This document shows positions 22,478-32,959 of a stretch of DNA of 64,000 bases, in pieces. Where the stretch lies: the NCBI GenBank assembly GCA_030180135.1, contig CM058238.1, positions 92,760,619 through 92,824,618 on the forward strand, in the 5' to 3' direction. Within the stretch, counting starts at the first letter, position 1. Every line of letters begins with the position of its first letter. The DNA comes from Orychophragmus violaceus (taxonomy: Eukaryota > Streptophyta > Magnoliopsida > Brassicales > Brassicaceae). Below the pieces are notes generated by a model. That model had not been told where the DNA came from. It worked only from the letters and a program-made list of their open reading frames with translations, and did no database searches. Made by a program: the position numbers and the translations under genes.

Positions 22478-22489
22478 CAAGTGGGAGAT
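22478..22489 (+). other. Copia C polypurine tract
   Basis: CAAGTGGGAGAT directly before the 3' LTR. Confidence 0.85.
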
Positions 22490-23164
22490 TGTTGGAATTG
22501 TGTCCAGTAATCTCGGTACTGTCTCTAGAAAGTAAGAGTATGTCAATGATCAGACATAAGTCATATAATACTGGGGGTCATGATGGCTTGCTAGAGTCCG
22601 CTCATGATCTATAAGTCTTGGACTTATTGCCTTTATTATATGATCCCATATGGGTCACACGCCTAAGCTAACAGGAAAACGTGTAGGAACGGTGTAGCAG
22701 AAGTACGGTAAAAGTGCTAGGCATTTACTGTACTTAGAGAGAGAATAATTGGTTTTGGCCACTGTGTGTCGATCGATACACAAGGAGTGTCGATCAACAC
22801 AGTGCGCGAACGCCTCGGAGTTAATTGGCCTTTGGGCCAAATGGCCCAAAACGAACTGAACGAGTTATATAAACTTAAGACGAGTTCAGGTCGAAAATAA
22901 GCCCTAGCCGCGAGCCTCCTCTCTCTCTCTGCGCCGATTCCCTACTGGCCTAGCAGCCTCTTCCTGCTCGGTGTGCGTGTGTGAACCTCTGGAGGAGTTA
23001 CCTCTCGGTGGCTCTTTGATCTCTGACATACCATCCCTTTCCGCTGCAATAAACAGGTATAAGGTGAGATCATCAATTGTTTCTATTCGAGAAGAACCTA
23101 GATCAGCATGTTTAGGATGATCTGAATCTGGAATTGAATCAGGATTCACCTAAACATTCCTTCA
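22490..23164 (+). repeat. Copia C 3' LTR (675 bp)
   Basis: One substitution by eye relative to 15602-16276, in the palindromic module. Confidence 0.95.
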
Positions 23165-23634
23165 CTCATGTCAGTAAAATGATGGGTTACATTGATAACC
23201 TGAGGAAACTGGATTATCCAGTTAGCCAAGAATTGGCAACTGAGATCATTCTGCAGTCACTGCCGTCAAGCTATGATAAGTTCAAAAGGAACTATATCAA
23301 GAAAGGCTTAACGAAGACGCTGACTGAACTGCATGATATGCTCAAGACAGTTGAGCCAAACGTGAAGAGTACCCTGTATAATCTCATAATGGAGAAGGGT
23401 AGGTTTACTAAACCTAGTGCTGACAAGGGTGAAGACAAAGTTGTCCAGATTTTGAATCATGGCAAGCCTGTGTCTTCAGATACATCTTACGTTGGTAAGT
23501 GCTGCTACTGTAAAGAGACTGGGCATTGGAAGAGAGATTGCATTAAATTCATGGAAGATTATGAGGAGTTGAAGATGATGTATGAGACTACTTCCTCAGG
23601 TATTCATGTTATTACTTCAATTTCTACCTTATAG
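23165..23634 (+). pseudogene. Copia B gag, C-terminal part with zinc knuckle
   Basis: Continues the frame from 15601 (HVSKMMGYIDNLRKLD) through CCYCKETGHWKRDC to TAG at 23632-23634. This stop lies just before the protease motif LDTGCGTDIC; copia C reads Lys codons at this place. The rejoined Gag is otherwise intact and could work as capsid. Confidence 0.87.
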
Positions 23635-26096
23635 GTATTGGATACTGGTTGTGGCACTGATATTTGTTATAATATGCAGAGCCTAAGCAACAGTAGTACG
23701 TTGAAGGAAGGAAAAGTGGAACTACGTGTCTGGAAGGAGCTATGGATGCTGCCTCAGCCGTAGGGTTTTCACTTGTAGATGTCTTTGAGGCTTGGTTTTG
23801 TATTAAGTAATTGCTACAATGTACCTGCTTTAAGCAGAGTTGTCTTTCATTTTCTTGTAAGAATTTGAATGTTTTTCATTTTGATAAAAGACAAGTTTTG
23901 TTTTGATAAAAGACAAGTTTTGTTCTTTTGATCTTAATGAAATATTAATTGTAGCACCCTATTCAAGGAATGGGTTTTATATCTTAAACCAAAGAGTGCC
24001 TAAATGTAACATAAATACCGAATTGGTTTAAATCTGATGAATTAAACCTGATTTTTCTTGGCGTAAATGTTTTGGTCACATAAAGTGAGTCGGATTCAGA
24101 AATCCCATAGTTATGGACTTTTGGGCTCATTTGATCGGATATCTTCTGAGACTTGAATTCTGCTTACTGGACCAAAAGACAAAGGGCCCATCTTAGCCGA
24201 GCTAGAGAAAGGCCCAAAGGCTTATTGGACCTTGAACATACTCATGTATGTGGCCCGATGAGCAGTAATGCCAGAGAAAATTTCCTGTACTTCATTATCT
24301 TTACTGATTACTTCAGTGAGTATGACTGTGTTCATTTGATGAGACACGAGTCGGAATTCTTTGAAATGGTCGAAAGAGTTCCAGAATGAGGTATAGAATC
24401 TCAGTGACAGAAGTATTGAGACTCTGGATTAGATCACGAGTGAGAATACTTAAGTCATTGATGGTGTGATCATCTGAATGAGTGTGAAGTCGTTTCACAG
24501 CTCATTTCTCCTGAAAACCTGGAGGTGTTTCTGTGAGAAAGAATCAGATCTTATTAGAAATGATTAAAGATGAGTCACACGAATCTTCCATGATATTCTT
24601 TAAGAATAACGCTCTAGAAATATCTAAGTTTACGCTGAAATAGTTCCACCAATATCAGTTGAAAGACACCACATAAATGTGGACTGGAAATGATCCAAAT
24701 TCGTCTTTACTGAGTATTTGTAGTTGTGCTACTTCGCTGGTTGTCCTAGGGAAACCAAGGCTTGTTACTTTTTACGTCCATTCCGAAAACGAAGTTAGGT
24801 TGTTCGGAATTCTGTTTTCTAAAAGGAAAGTTTCTTTCCAAGAAGAACAGTGGGAGTAAAAGTATAACTCGAAGAAATTCGAGAAATACAGGAGGCTGCT
24901 CAACCTGTTGAGGGAGAGCAGCGGATAGATTTACAGATTTCTGTAGAATCTACACCTGTAGAGCCTGAAGTTCGCAGATCTGAATGAATCCGTCACTAAT
25001 CCGAGAGTGATTTCTCGTGATTAAATGCCATGATCTGATGATCATTGAAAGTGACGAACCTGCGAAATTCACAGAAGCGAAAGTGAGCCCCGACTCCGAA
25101 AAATTATACTGTATGTAAGTTAGCTTCATCGATCCATTCATGGATAGAAGCAAGCATATCGGAGTTGGAATCTTCGTTATGTTGAAGTAGTCAAGGTTTT
25201 GACTTGAACAGGAACGAAGTGGAACTGTGCGTTTACTAATAGATAAGTGGGAGCGATGTTGCATTTCTCATAGTGTATGTCGATGACATACTGATTCTCG
25301 GAAATAACGTTCCAATGCTGCAGTCGGTAAAGGACTGGCTTGGGAGTTGTTTTATGATTGACATGGGTAAAGCCACATATGTTCTTGGATTTTGGATCTA
25401 AAGATAAAGATCCAAAAGAGCTAATAGGACAAAGTCAGGATTTTTGTATTGACAAAGTCCTACACGTTTTCAGCATTCCAAGAAGGGTTTTATGCCAATG
25501 TCACATGGCATTACGTTAAGCAAGATACAGTGTCCTACTATATCTGCTGAGCTTGAATGCATGGATGAGATTCCATATGCGTCGGCAATTGGACCAGTAA
25601 AGAATCACTGGATGGACGTAATGAATATCCTCAAGTATTTGGAAAACACTTAGGATAATTTCTTGATTTACGGAGAAAGTGAGGTGCTACAAGTCGGTAG
25701 AGTCTGAAAGGCAAGTTTCCAACAGACAAAGATGATTTCCGGTCACAGTCCGGTTATATCTTGTGTCTGTCTGGCGGTGCAAGGCACTGTTGCTGACTCC
25801 ATGACTTAAGCTGAACATTTCGCAGCTTGGGTAGCGGCGAAAGAGGTTGTTTGGAAAGAAGAGTTCATCACTGAACTTGATGTGATTCCTAGCATAGATG
25901 AGGCTAGCTGCACATCAGAGGTCCAAACACCTTGAGGGTAGGTATAACCTATTCCGTGAGATAAATGATAGAGGTGTTAAGTAGATCAGCAAGTTTCAAC
26001 GAATGAGAACGTTGCTAATCTATTAACAAAGCCACTCCTTAGGCCTAAGCACGAGTCGCGGACTGTAGCTGTAGGATAAGTGAAATTAAGATGTAG
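23635..26096 (+). pseudogene. Copia B decayed protease-pol region
   Basis: Remnants of protease (~23640), integrase (HTHVCGPMSSNAR at ~24235), YVDDI (~25275) and RNase H (~25750-25900). Shares with copia C the TAG in MLPQP (23759-23761) and the TAA in the RNase H motif (25807-25809). It has in addition lost part of the RT tail around 25580-25600. Confidence 0.8.
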
Positions 26097-26920
26097 TCTT
26101 AATTTCAGTGGGAGTTGGTAAAGGGCTTTATTTAGTTGTTTTGAAAGGTTCATGTAAACATAATATTTTATGTTTATGAAATTTATGATTTCTGGATTAT
26201 TTTAACTGTGATATAAATAATCGTTCCAAAATGATTCATGTCATTATATATAGGCCATCGAAGTACATGAGAAAGACTTGATCATGAAACCCTATATTTA
26301 ACAAAATGACATAAATCAGAGTGTCCATAGTCGAAGGTTGTTGAAATTGGAACACCAACAACCACTTGAGACTAGAGTGTGTTGAGACTTATGACCAAGT
26401 TTCATGGGTCATGGATGCGCGGCATCAAAGTCAACACATAGGTATATGTAGGGAGCATATGACCGGACATGGCCCGCTGATGAGAACTCTACAAGATATT
26501 GAAATCTGTGTCATAAAAGGTTCTCATTTACGACTATAGAGTATAGTCCTTAGACCTGAGTTCGCATGCATGTGGCTGCACATAGATTGATGCGCTTTGA
26601 TCATTGTCTAACGCTGTTTCGTAATTGGGAGCTATAAGGACCTTGGTTGGGTGTTTTATAAAGTGTGTAGTTCATAGTGATGGAACAAGATGGGATTTGT
26701 CCCTGCTGTTTAACGGAGGTAATATCTCTAGGCCAATCGGAGACTTGATAGCTGGTAAGAGAGTGGCCACTCCCAAACGGACTTGCCCAAGTCGTTTGAA
26801 TTTTCAGTATCAAATCTGGTCCGATGAACATGGTCTGGCTATATAAGGATGACACGCATCTTGCCTTATGCCAGATCGAGATATTGAGACAAAAGGATTA
26901 GGGAATGTAGGATTCCAGTA
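26097..26920 (+). other. Copia B 3' noncoding region
   Basis: Recognisably homologous to the A/C/D 3' regions (same order of motifs such as GGTTGTTGAAATTGGAACAC) but clearly more diverged. Confidence 0.65.
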
Positions 26921-26932
26921 CAAGTGGGAGAT
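26921..26932 (+). other. Copia B polypurine tract
   Basis: CAAGTGGGAGAT directly before the 3' LTR. Confidence 0.85.
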
Positions 26933-27579
26933 TGTTGGGAATGTCCTGAAATCTACTGTGCTATCTCTAGAAAGTATGATAAGTGTCGAGATCAGACATA
27001 AGTCATAAATACTGGGAGGTCATGATGACTTGCTAGAGCCCGCTCTTGATCTATAAGTTAAGTACTTATTACCAGTATTGTATGATCCCTAAGGGTCACA
27101 CACCATAGCTAACGGGAAAGTTAACAAGGAATTAATACAGTAAGATGCAAGACATTGACATTTACTGTATTTGTACAGAGAATTGGGCCAGACAAAATAC
27201 ACTCTTTTTGTCTGATTTGGGTCTTGGGCCCAAAAGCCTAATAAGCCATTAGTTTAATTACTTGGGCCCATATAAGGAAGAGGAGGCGCCAGTAAGCCTA
27301 AGGCTTCTGTGTTTTTAGGTCTGGCCGTCCTCCTCTCTCTCTGTTGTTCCAGCTTGGTCTAGCAGCCTGATCCAGTAGCTTGTAAGCGTGTGGATACCTA
27401 GGAGGAGCCGGTAATCATCAGCTCTTGCAGATCTCGATATTCCCTTGATTAATCCGCTGCAATCATAAGGTAATGATCTTGATCTGTTTATGATTCAACT
27501 GCAAATCACCTAGATCCTAGTTGATTATGTGATAGGTTGTAATCTGATAATTAAACCTATGAACAAACATAATCCTTCA
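26933..27579 (+). repeat. Copia B 3' LTR (647 bp)
   Basis: Pair of 13096-13742; followed by host ATAAT. Confidence 0.94.
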
Positions 27580-30500
27580 ATAATGTTCTGAATTCTTGGT
27601 ATGAGAGGGGTTGGCAACTTCAGTGCAATATCTCTCCGAACGTGAAACCATCCCATCAGTGTAGCTCTTATGAAATCGACGAGTGGTACGATTGGGTAGT
27701 CTCTTGCTTCTGCTAGAGCTGCGTTTAAAGACTCCGCAATATTGCTAGTCATGAGATTGAATCTTTTGGCGGTAGAATGTGAGCGTGTCCAACTTTGTAG
27801 GCCTATGTTGGCGAGATATTCTGCACAGTCACAGTCAATGTTGGCAATTTCGTTGAAGTGTTCTGCAAACTCGGGCACCCGGTAAGCTCGCCCTGCTCTC
27901 AAGACTAGGTAAGAGAGATGTCTTTTCTTGAAGATCGTTTGTATGTTACGTTGTAGGTGGATGATGCAGGAGCAGTGTTGTGATTTTGGGTATACCTGGT
28001 TATAAACGTAACGGAAAAATAGTTTAATCAGCACGCCAACATGAATGTTTACATAGCTAATAAATTTATTAACCGTAAACGAAATATATATATTGAACTG
28101 CGCTCCAATAGCATGAGTCAAAACAGCTACAAATTTTAATAATAACCTGCCAAATCTTATAAGAACAACTAAACTATTGTGTACCTTCCGCAGGGCAGCA
28201 ATTATGGCATTGTGCCTATCGGAGATGAAAACCAAGTCCTCAGTATCAGGTACCACTTCTAGTAACTTGTTGAAAAACCATGTATACGATTTCTCATTCT
28301 CCCCATCAACCACCCCAAACCCCACTGGATAGATCTGGTAGTTTCCATCTTGGCAACTAGCTGTTATCATACACCCTGCATACTTGCTTTTCAAGAAAGT
28401 CCCGTCCACGATGATAACTTTTCTCATAAATTGAAATCCAGCAATAGAAGCCCCTAGAGCGAAGAACAGGTACTTGAATCTCTCTCCTATGCCATCGATG
28501 TAATCTGTCTCCAGGCATACTACTGTCCCTGGGTTAGTCATAACCAGAAGACTTAAGTATTTCGGCAAGATCTTAAACGAATCTCCTGATGATCCCTTGC
28601 TTGAATCTAACGCAAGCTCCCGAGACTTCCAAGCTTTCCAGTATGATATTTGGGTGTCGTGACCATCACGCATTATATCGCGGACAATGCTTGGCCGAGG
28701 ACCAGCTGCTCGTCCAGCGAAACGAGTTTTCATCATGTCTCCTATTACTTCTGCTGAGGCGTGCCGCTCAAATTCAACTCTTTCATTGGCTGTGCACATA
28801 TGGTCTGGTCTTACACGCCTTACTTGAAAATAGTCCGAGTCTGGCATCTTTACTGCATACACACGCCATGGACAGCATCTCCCCACACACTCGAGGATCA
28901 TCAACCCAGAGTTTGATTTCTTGTTCCTGAATCGAAATTTATGGGCTAGTGCATAAAGCGCCATATGTTTTCTAAAACCTTCCCGATTTTTGAACATCAT
29001 CCCAACGTATAGCTCCATTGGGTTGTTTCTTACAAACCCTTCAAATAGAGAAACATTTTTATTAGCCGTGCATATCGTCCAAATACATCAAATAACATAC
29101 TTACACGGTTACACAAAACAATTATCAGCTAATAAAGATATTAGTACAAACCATCCGTGAAACCATCATCGCTGTCTGCTGCATCAGTATCCATATCGTC
29201 ATCTCTTCCAGGGTTATATGCATCCGTTTCAGACTTCGCCTTGGCTCCATCTTGGACATCCACCTCAAGGTTTGCTGGTTTGAAACAGCTGCAACACCAT
29301 GCAATAAATTCACGTACAAAGCAAAATGTAGGTGTATCCTTGTTCATACTAGATTTATCAGATTCATACACTTGGCTGCTCCTTGTTTGTATTTCAGTTA
29401 CTCCTGCCATTTAGTAGTTAAACAATGTCAAAACTCTTATATCAATATTTGGTTTATAACTAAAATAGATCAATACCTTCGCTATGTTCAGTTTCTATTT
29501 CGTCCATCTCAGCAGGGAATGGGTTACTTGGTTCTCCCATTACGATGTCTGTCCCATCTTTAAATAACTTTGTTCCAGTACCCCCATCATGTGAACGTGG
29601 TGCATGGAAAGGAGGATTATTATGGGCTTTTACCACTGCAAGAGCTTTAGCTGCATCATCCTTCAACACTTGGATTTGATCTTGTGTAAGTAGCTCTTCC
29701 ATCACAGTCATACTTGCATTGATGAATCCTAACTTCCTTAACTCTGAAAATATGATAACATAATAAATGGCCAATTGATGATATAACTGTTTGAAGTCAA
29801 CTATTATATGTATTTTGATCTTATAAACCTACCACGTTCATCTGCTTCTGTCATTTCATTGTTTAAATCTTTGTCCTGGTCCATCTCGGTTGTTTTCAAA
29901 CTGTCGTGGCTAATAGGCGCATTGATTGTCGTCTTAACAGTTGCATCTCCACATCTAGATATGTCAATAATTGCTAAATAATCAGTTCTACTCAACATAG
30001 GATCATTTTGATAATCATTTCTTGGTGAATGAGTTTACCTTGTTTCTCCCTCTGTAATTCCAACCATGTCCCTCTGTAATTCCAACCATGTTGGCTACAT
30101 TTCCTGTCATTTCACCCATAAGTAAACAATAAGCATTGTAGCCTAACAACATTTTGCTAAATGTTATCTTTATTAAATTTCTATAAATCTTACCTTCTTG
30201 AGCAATTCCACTGTCTGTCTCATCTATGAGTCTTATAACCCCATCCACGGGATTTGGAATAGATGATTCCATGTCTAAATCCTCATTGGTTGGGAGAATG
30301 GATTTCAACATGTTTACACCCGCCTTTTTAAACCGTGCCATCTCCTTTTTGTTGAAAATCTCTTCCAAGACGCCAACACTTGCTGGTACGAAACCTCCTG
30401 CCGTGATGCATAAAACAGTTAGTCTCAGCAAACATTATAAGTACTACTGCTAATGCTATATGTTTATATCACACCTCCATAGTGACCGTTTAATAGCATG

Positions 30501-31612
30501 TCCATTATTTGTGGATCCAAGCCTAAATCATTAGGGCTTTGAAGCTTCCTTCCTAGCATTAAATCTGTTGAGGATCCACCGAGGCACCCATCACTTGTTG
30601 CTATTCCTTTTCCTTTGTTGGATATAGCTTGGATTGGGCTTATAGTCATACAATAAAAATGTTAGCATGAAACTAAATATGTTTTCAAGTAAGTATAACG
30701 TTATTTCGTCTACGTAACACACTTCATAGGTTTACCTTATTGTTGCTCTGTTCTGTTCGGTCATTCCTTGAGTATCATCTGCAAATTCCAAACATTATCA
30801 GAAACAAACACAAGGTTTTTTATTCTATTATTAAACTATTTTAACTCATATTCTATACCATTTATTTCAGACAGACGGTAGGTTAGATTTTCAATGGTTG
30901 TTCCAAGTGTGTGTTCATCCAACCATTTATGAACTGTTGAAATTGATTTCTCGGGTGTTGCTGGAGTTTCCCCATTTGGCCCATCTGAGGAATCTGTGGA
31001 CGACCGGTCATCTTCTACAGGATCAGCTTCATCGTTGCTCATGATATTGTCCAGACAAGATAGAGAAAATGGTACTGTTCCGGTTGCCATAAGTGCATCC
31101 CAGTAGTTCGATGCATCTGGTACATTACCCTGTCTACAAATACTCTGGTTCCTCATCTTCATAGTTGTTTTCAGGTAACTTGGTTGTTGGCCCCCTAACG
31201 ACAAACTTGTTTTGCCAAAAACATGGGGCAAACTAACCATGTCAAACGTGGATCGCCTGTGGAACCGATATCTTTCAATCGTCGGAGCTCCAACTGTCAC
31301 ACACAAAGGCATCTCAATTTGTTCTAGTCGAACTGCCATGAACGGGGAAACATCGCCGTCTTCGGAGATGTCCATTGGTAGTGTTTTTTTGCCCTCCGGC
31401 TCCAGCAAGCACGGCGGAAACTGGTACGTTAGCACCACCACGTCCTGTATTTGGTATCGTGCTGTGACTAGTTCTATCAAAGGCTTTAGCTTTTCATTCT
31501 CCTGAACCATTATACCATAGCTGCTTTCATCGGGATCTATTTTGAAATCCCATTCACCCGTGGCTGATCTTTGCCACTCTCCTCTTACAAGTCTTACCAA
31601 GCGGCCCATCAT
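27580..31612 (-). pseudogene. mudrA: mudrA-type MULE transposase, 5' exons
   Basis: Predicted reverse exons: 31612-30859, 30778-30736, 30638-30475, 30397-30194, 30103-30039, 29954-29833, 29743-29477, 29403-29152, 29038-28185 and 27995-27580 (then cut by copia B). All introns are GT-AG. The N-terminus MMGRLVRLVRGEWQRS with WDFKIDPDESSYGI is the usual start of plant MULE transposases. After a poorly conserved acidic linker come the MuDR domain (ELYVGMMFKNREGFRKH, CCPWRVYA, VRRVRPDHMC) and the DDE core (IIVDGTFLK, VFISDRHNAI, probable third acid in SNIAESLN). With the fragments at 13095-12945 and 5249-4822, and without a 22-bp duplication in exon 5, the exons sum to 3597 nt, about 1198 residues, in frame. 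Transposases of this family cut and paste MULE ends. This copy is dead: exon 5 is frameshifted and two retrotransposons cut it. Confidence 0.88.
30047..30090 (-). repeat. 22-bp tandem duplication causing a frameshift in mudrA exon 5
   Basis: Two perfect copies of a 22-bp unit (TCCCTCTGTAATTCCAACC then ATG) at 30047-30068 and 30069-30090. Because 22 is not a multiple of three, exon 5 joins exon 6 in a frame that meets TAA within seven codons; with one copy the junction reads on in frame (GETRCGDATVK). Confidence 0.9.
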
Positions 31613-32450
31613 CTTGGTTACTAAGCAAGCACCTGTTGGGAAAGTAAAGAATAGTCATTACAACCAAAAACATTATTTTTCTTGCAAGCGATTCTAAAAA
31701 AACATTATTTTGAACAAGCAAGCTAACAAAATTGTTTACAGTCAATCGGTTCTTCAATATAGCAAATATATACATTTCTGATGTTAATATTCACATACTT
31801 TATGGTGAAGCAAATGTTTCAGATTATGTATACACTTTTGCTGTCGGTATCTACACGGAACATTCATAACATCATTTATTGTCTTCTAATGGCAGTTGAT
31901 ACCGTTAAATTGTTTAAAAACAAGGATGGGGACCATATGAACTGAAAACTTACCAAATATGGTGTCTTTTAGCTGAAAACGACAGATCTTTTAGACTCTC
32001 TCACTTACTGAAACTTACTTGTTACGAACTTTGTTCTCTTTGTATTTTTGTTCTTTGCAGAGAAGTATGGTGCAGGACAACGCTTTATATAGAGGACATA
32101 GATTAGGGTTTTCTCATCGGTACACGATATGTATATTTTTGATCGAAAAGAATTATTATTTCGACCCCTAAATTGATCTTGGCGGGAAAACAATTTCGTG
32201 GCCAAAAATGGATCACGTTTTCCCTTGCTTCTCACTGTACATGTCGGAGATATTTTGCCAGAGAAGATCTACAAAATCTTCGACGTCATCGTTCCTCATC
32301 ATGCAAGTGGAAGAAGCTGCTCACGTGTCATATCTCGGAGGGGTATCTGCGTCTTTTCCCCCACCCCGAAAATGGTTTCGAAAAGCATTTTGCTACCTAC
32401 CTAATATTTTGTCCATTTTGGGTTTATTAGCTAATTGTCCCTATAAAAAA
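31613..32450 (-). promoter_or_regulatory. mudrA 5' flank and inferred MULE right end
   Basis: The reverse strand has a TATA motif CTATATAAAG at 32083-32092, about 470 bp before the ATG, leaving a long 5' untranslated region that may contain an intron. Beyond it lies non-coding DNA to about 32450, where I place the MULE terminus. The terminal inverted repeat cannot be confirmed without the left end. Confidence 0.45.
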
Positions 32451-32959
32451 TAGAATGATAAAATGAAGTATTAATCTATATTTAGAGTAATTTCACTTTT
32501 TCTATTTTAGAATTGAAAAATACAATCTTATTGAAGAAAATTTACTCCAAAATAGAATTAATAGAGTGTAATTGGAGTAGTCATAAATCAATCTTGCACA
32601 TAATAATTAGGAAGTTATGGAACCAACCATTATTCTATTTACATAATAAGGCACTTTGTCTTTTGAAAGTAACTTTAAGGCATTTTCAATATTTTACATA
32701 TTATGAGAGTAAAATTGTGTAAATTTTCTTTAAATTGGAAAGTTTCGGTTGGATGGTGATAAAATGAGAATGAAATGTAGTTTTAGTGTGTTGTTAGATC
32801 TTTTATCGATCATGTTGCAGAGTGATTCCGGGGAATATGTAGTTCTCTTCTTGGCTGAGTTATATCCTATATCGGATCACTGTTTGTCTCATTCTTCTCT
32901 TGACGATATGAGTCACATTCTGATTTTGTTTTTTCCCACTGAATGAATGAATAATCATC
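32451..32959. other. AT-rich spacer
   Basis: Low-complexity AT-rich DNA containing a GAGTAATTTCACTTTTTCTA-type stretch of the kind common in Brassicaceae interspersed repeats. No gene recognised. Confidence 0.45.

Larger units (their letters stand above)
15602..23164 (+). mobile_element. Copia C: young non-autonomous copia element nested in copia B, 7563 bp
   Basis: Two 675-bp LTRs that differ at one site by eye, flanked by CTCAT (15597-15601 and 23165-23169). Its LTR begins like that of copia A (TGTTGGAATTGTGTCCAG), and its leader and 3' region match A and D. Its gag and decayed pol match copia B. This makes it a hybrid, and the most recent insertion of the nest. Confidence 0.94.
13096..27579 (+). 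mobile_element. Copia B: non-autonomous copia retrotransposon, 14484 bp including copia C
   Basis: Two 647-bp LTRs in forward orientation, starting TGTTGGGAATGTCC and ending CATAATCCTTCA, flanked by host ATAAT (13091-13095 and 27580-27584). Contains PBS, leader, gag frame, decayed pol, 3' region and PPT. Copia C is inserted in gag. Without C the element is about 6.9 kb. The LTRs differ at three sites by eye. The element sits in the mudrA gene. Confidence 0.93.
1..32450. mobile_element. Mutator-like element carrying Ulp1-like gene and mudrA (composite, left end outside)
   Basis: A forward DUF1985/Ulp1-like gene and a reverse mudrA-type transposase gene converge, the arrangement known for plant MULEs that have captured a Ulp1-type protease gene. 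The right end is inferred near 32450, where gene-associated sequence gives way to simple AT-rich DNA; the left end and terminal inverted repeat are off the window, so the 9-bp target duplication cannot be tested. The interior is enlarged by copia A and by copia B, which contains copia C. That the two genes belong to one element is inference from their arrangement. Confidence 0.5.

Noticed and set aside
13096..27579. Single 14.5-kb autonomous retroelement
   Set aside because: The length is explained by the nested copia C with its own LTRs and CTCAT duplication.
32173..32453. Three overlapping frames of 68-85 codons
   Set aside because: All three frames of one strand are open in a MULE subterminal region; no similarity seen.
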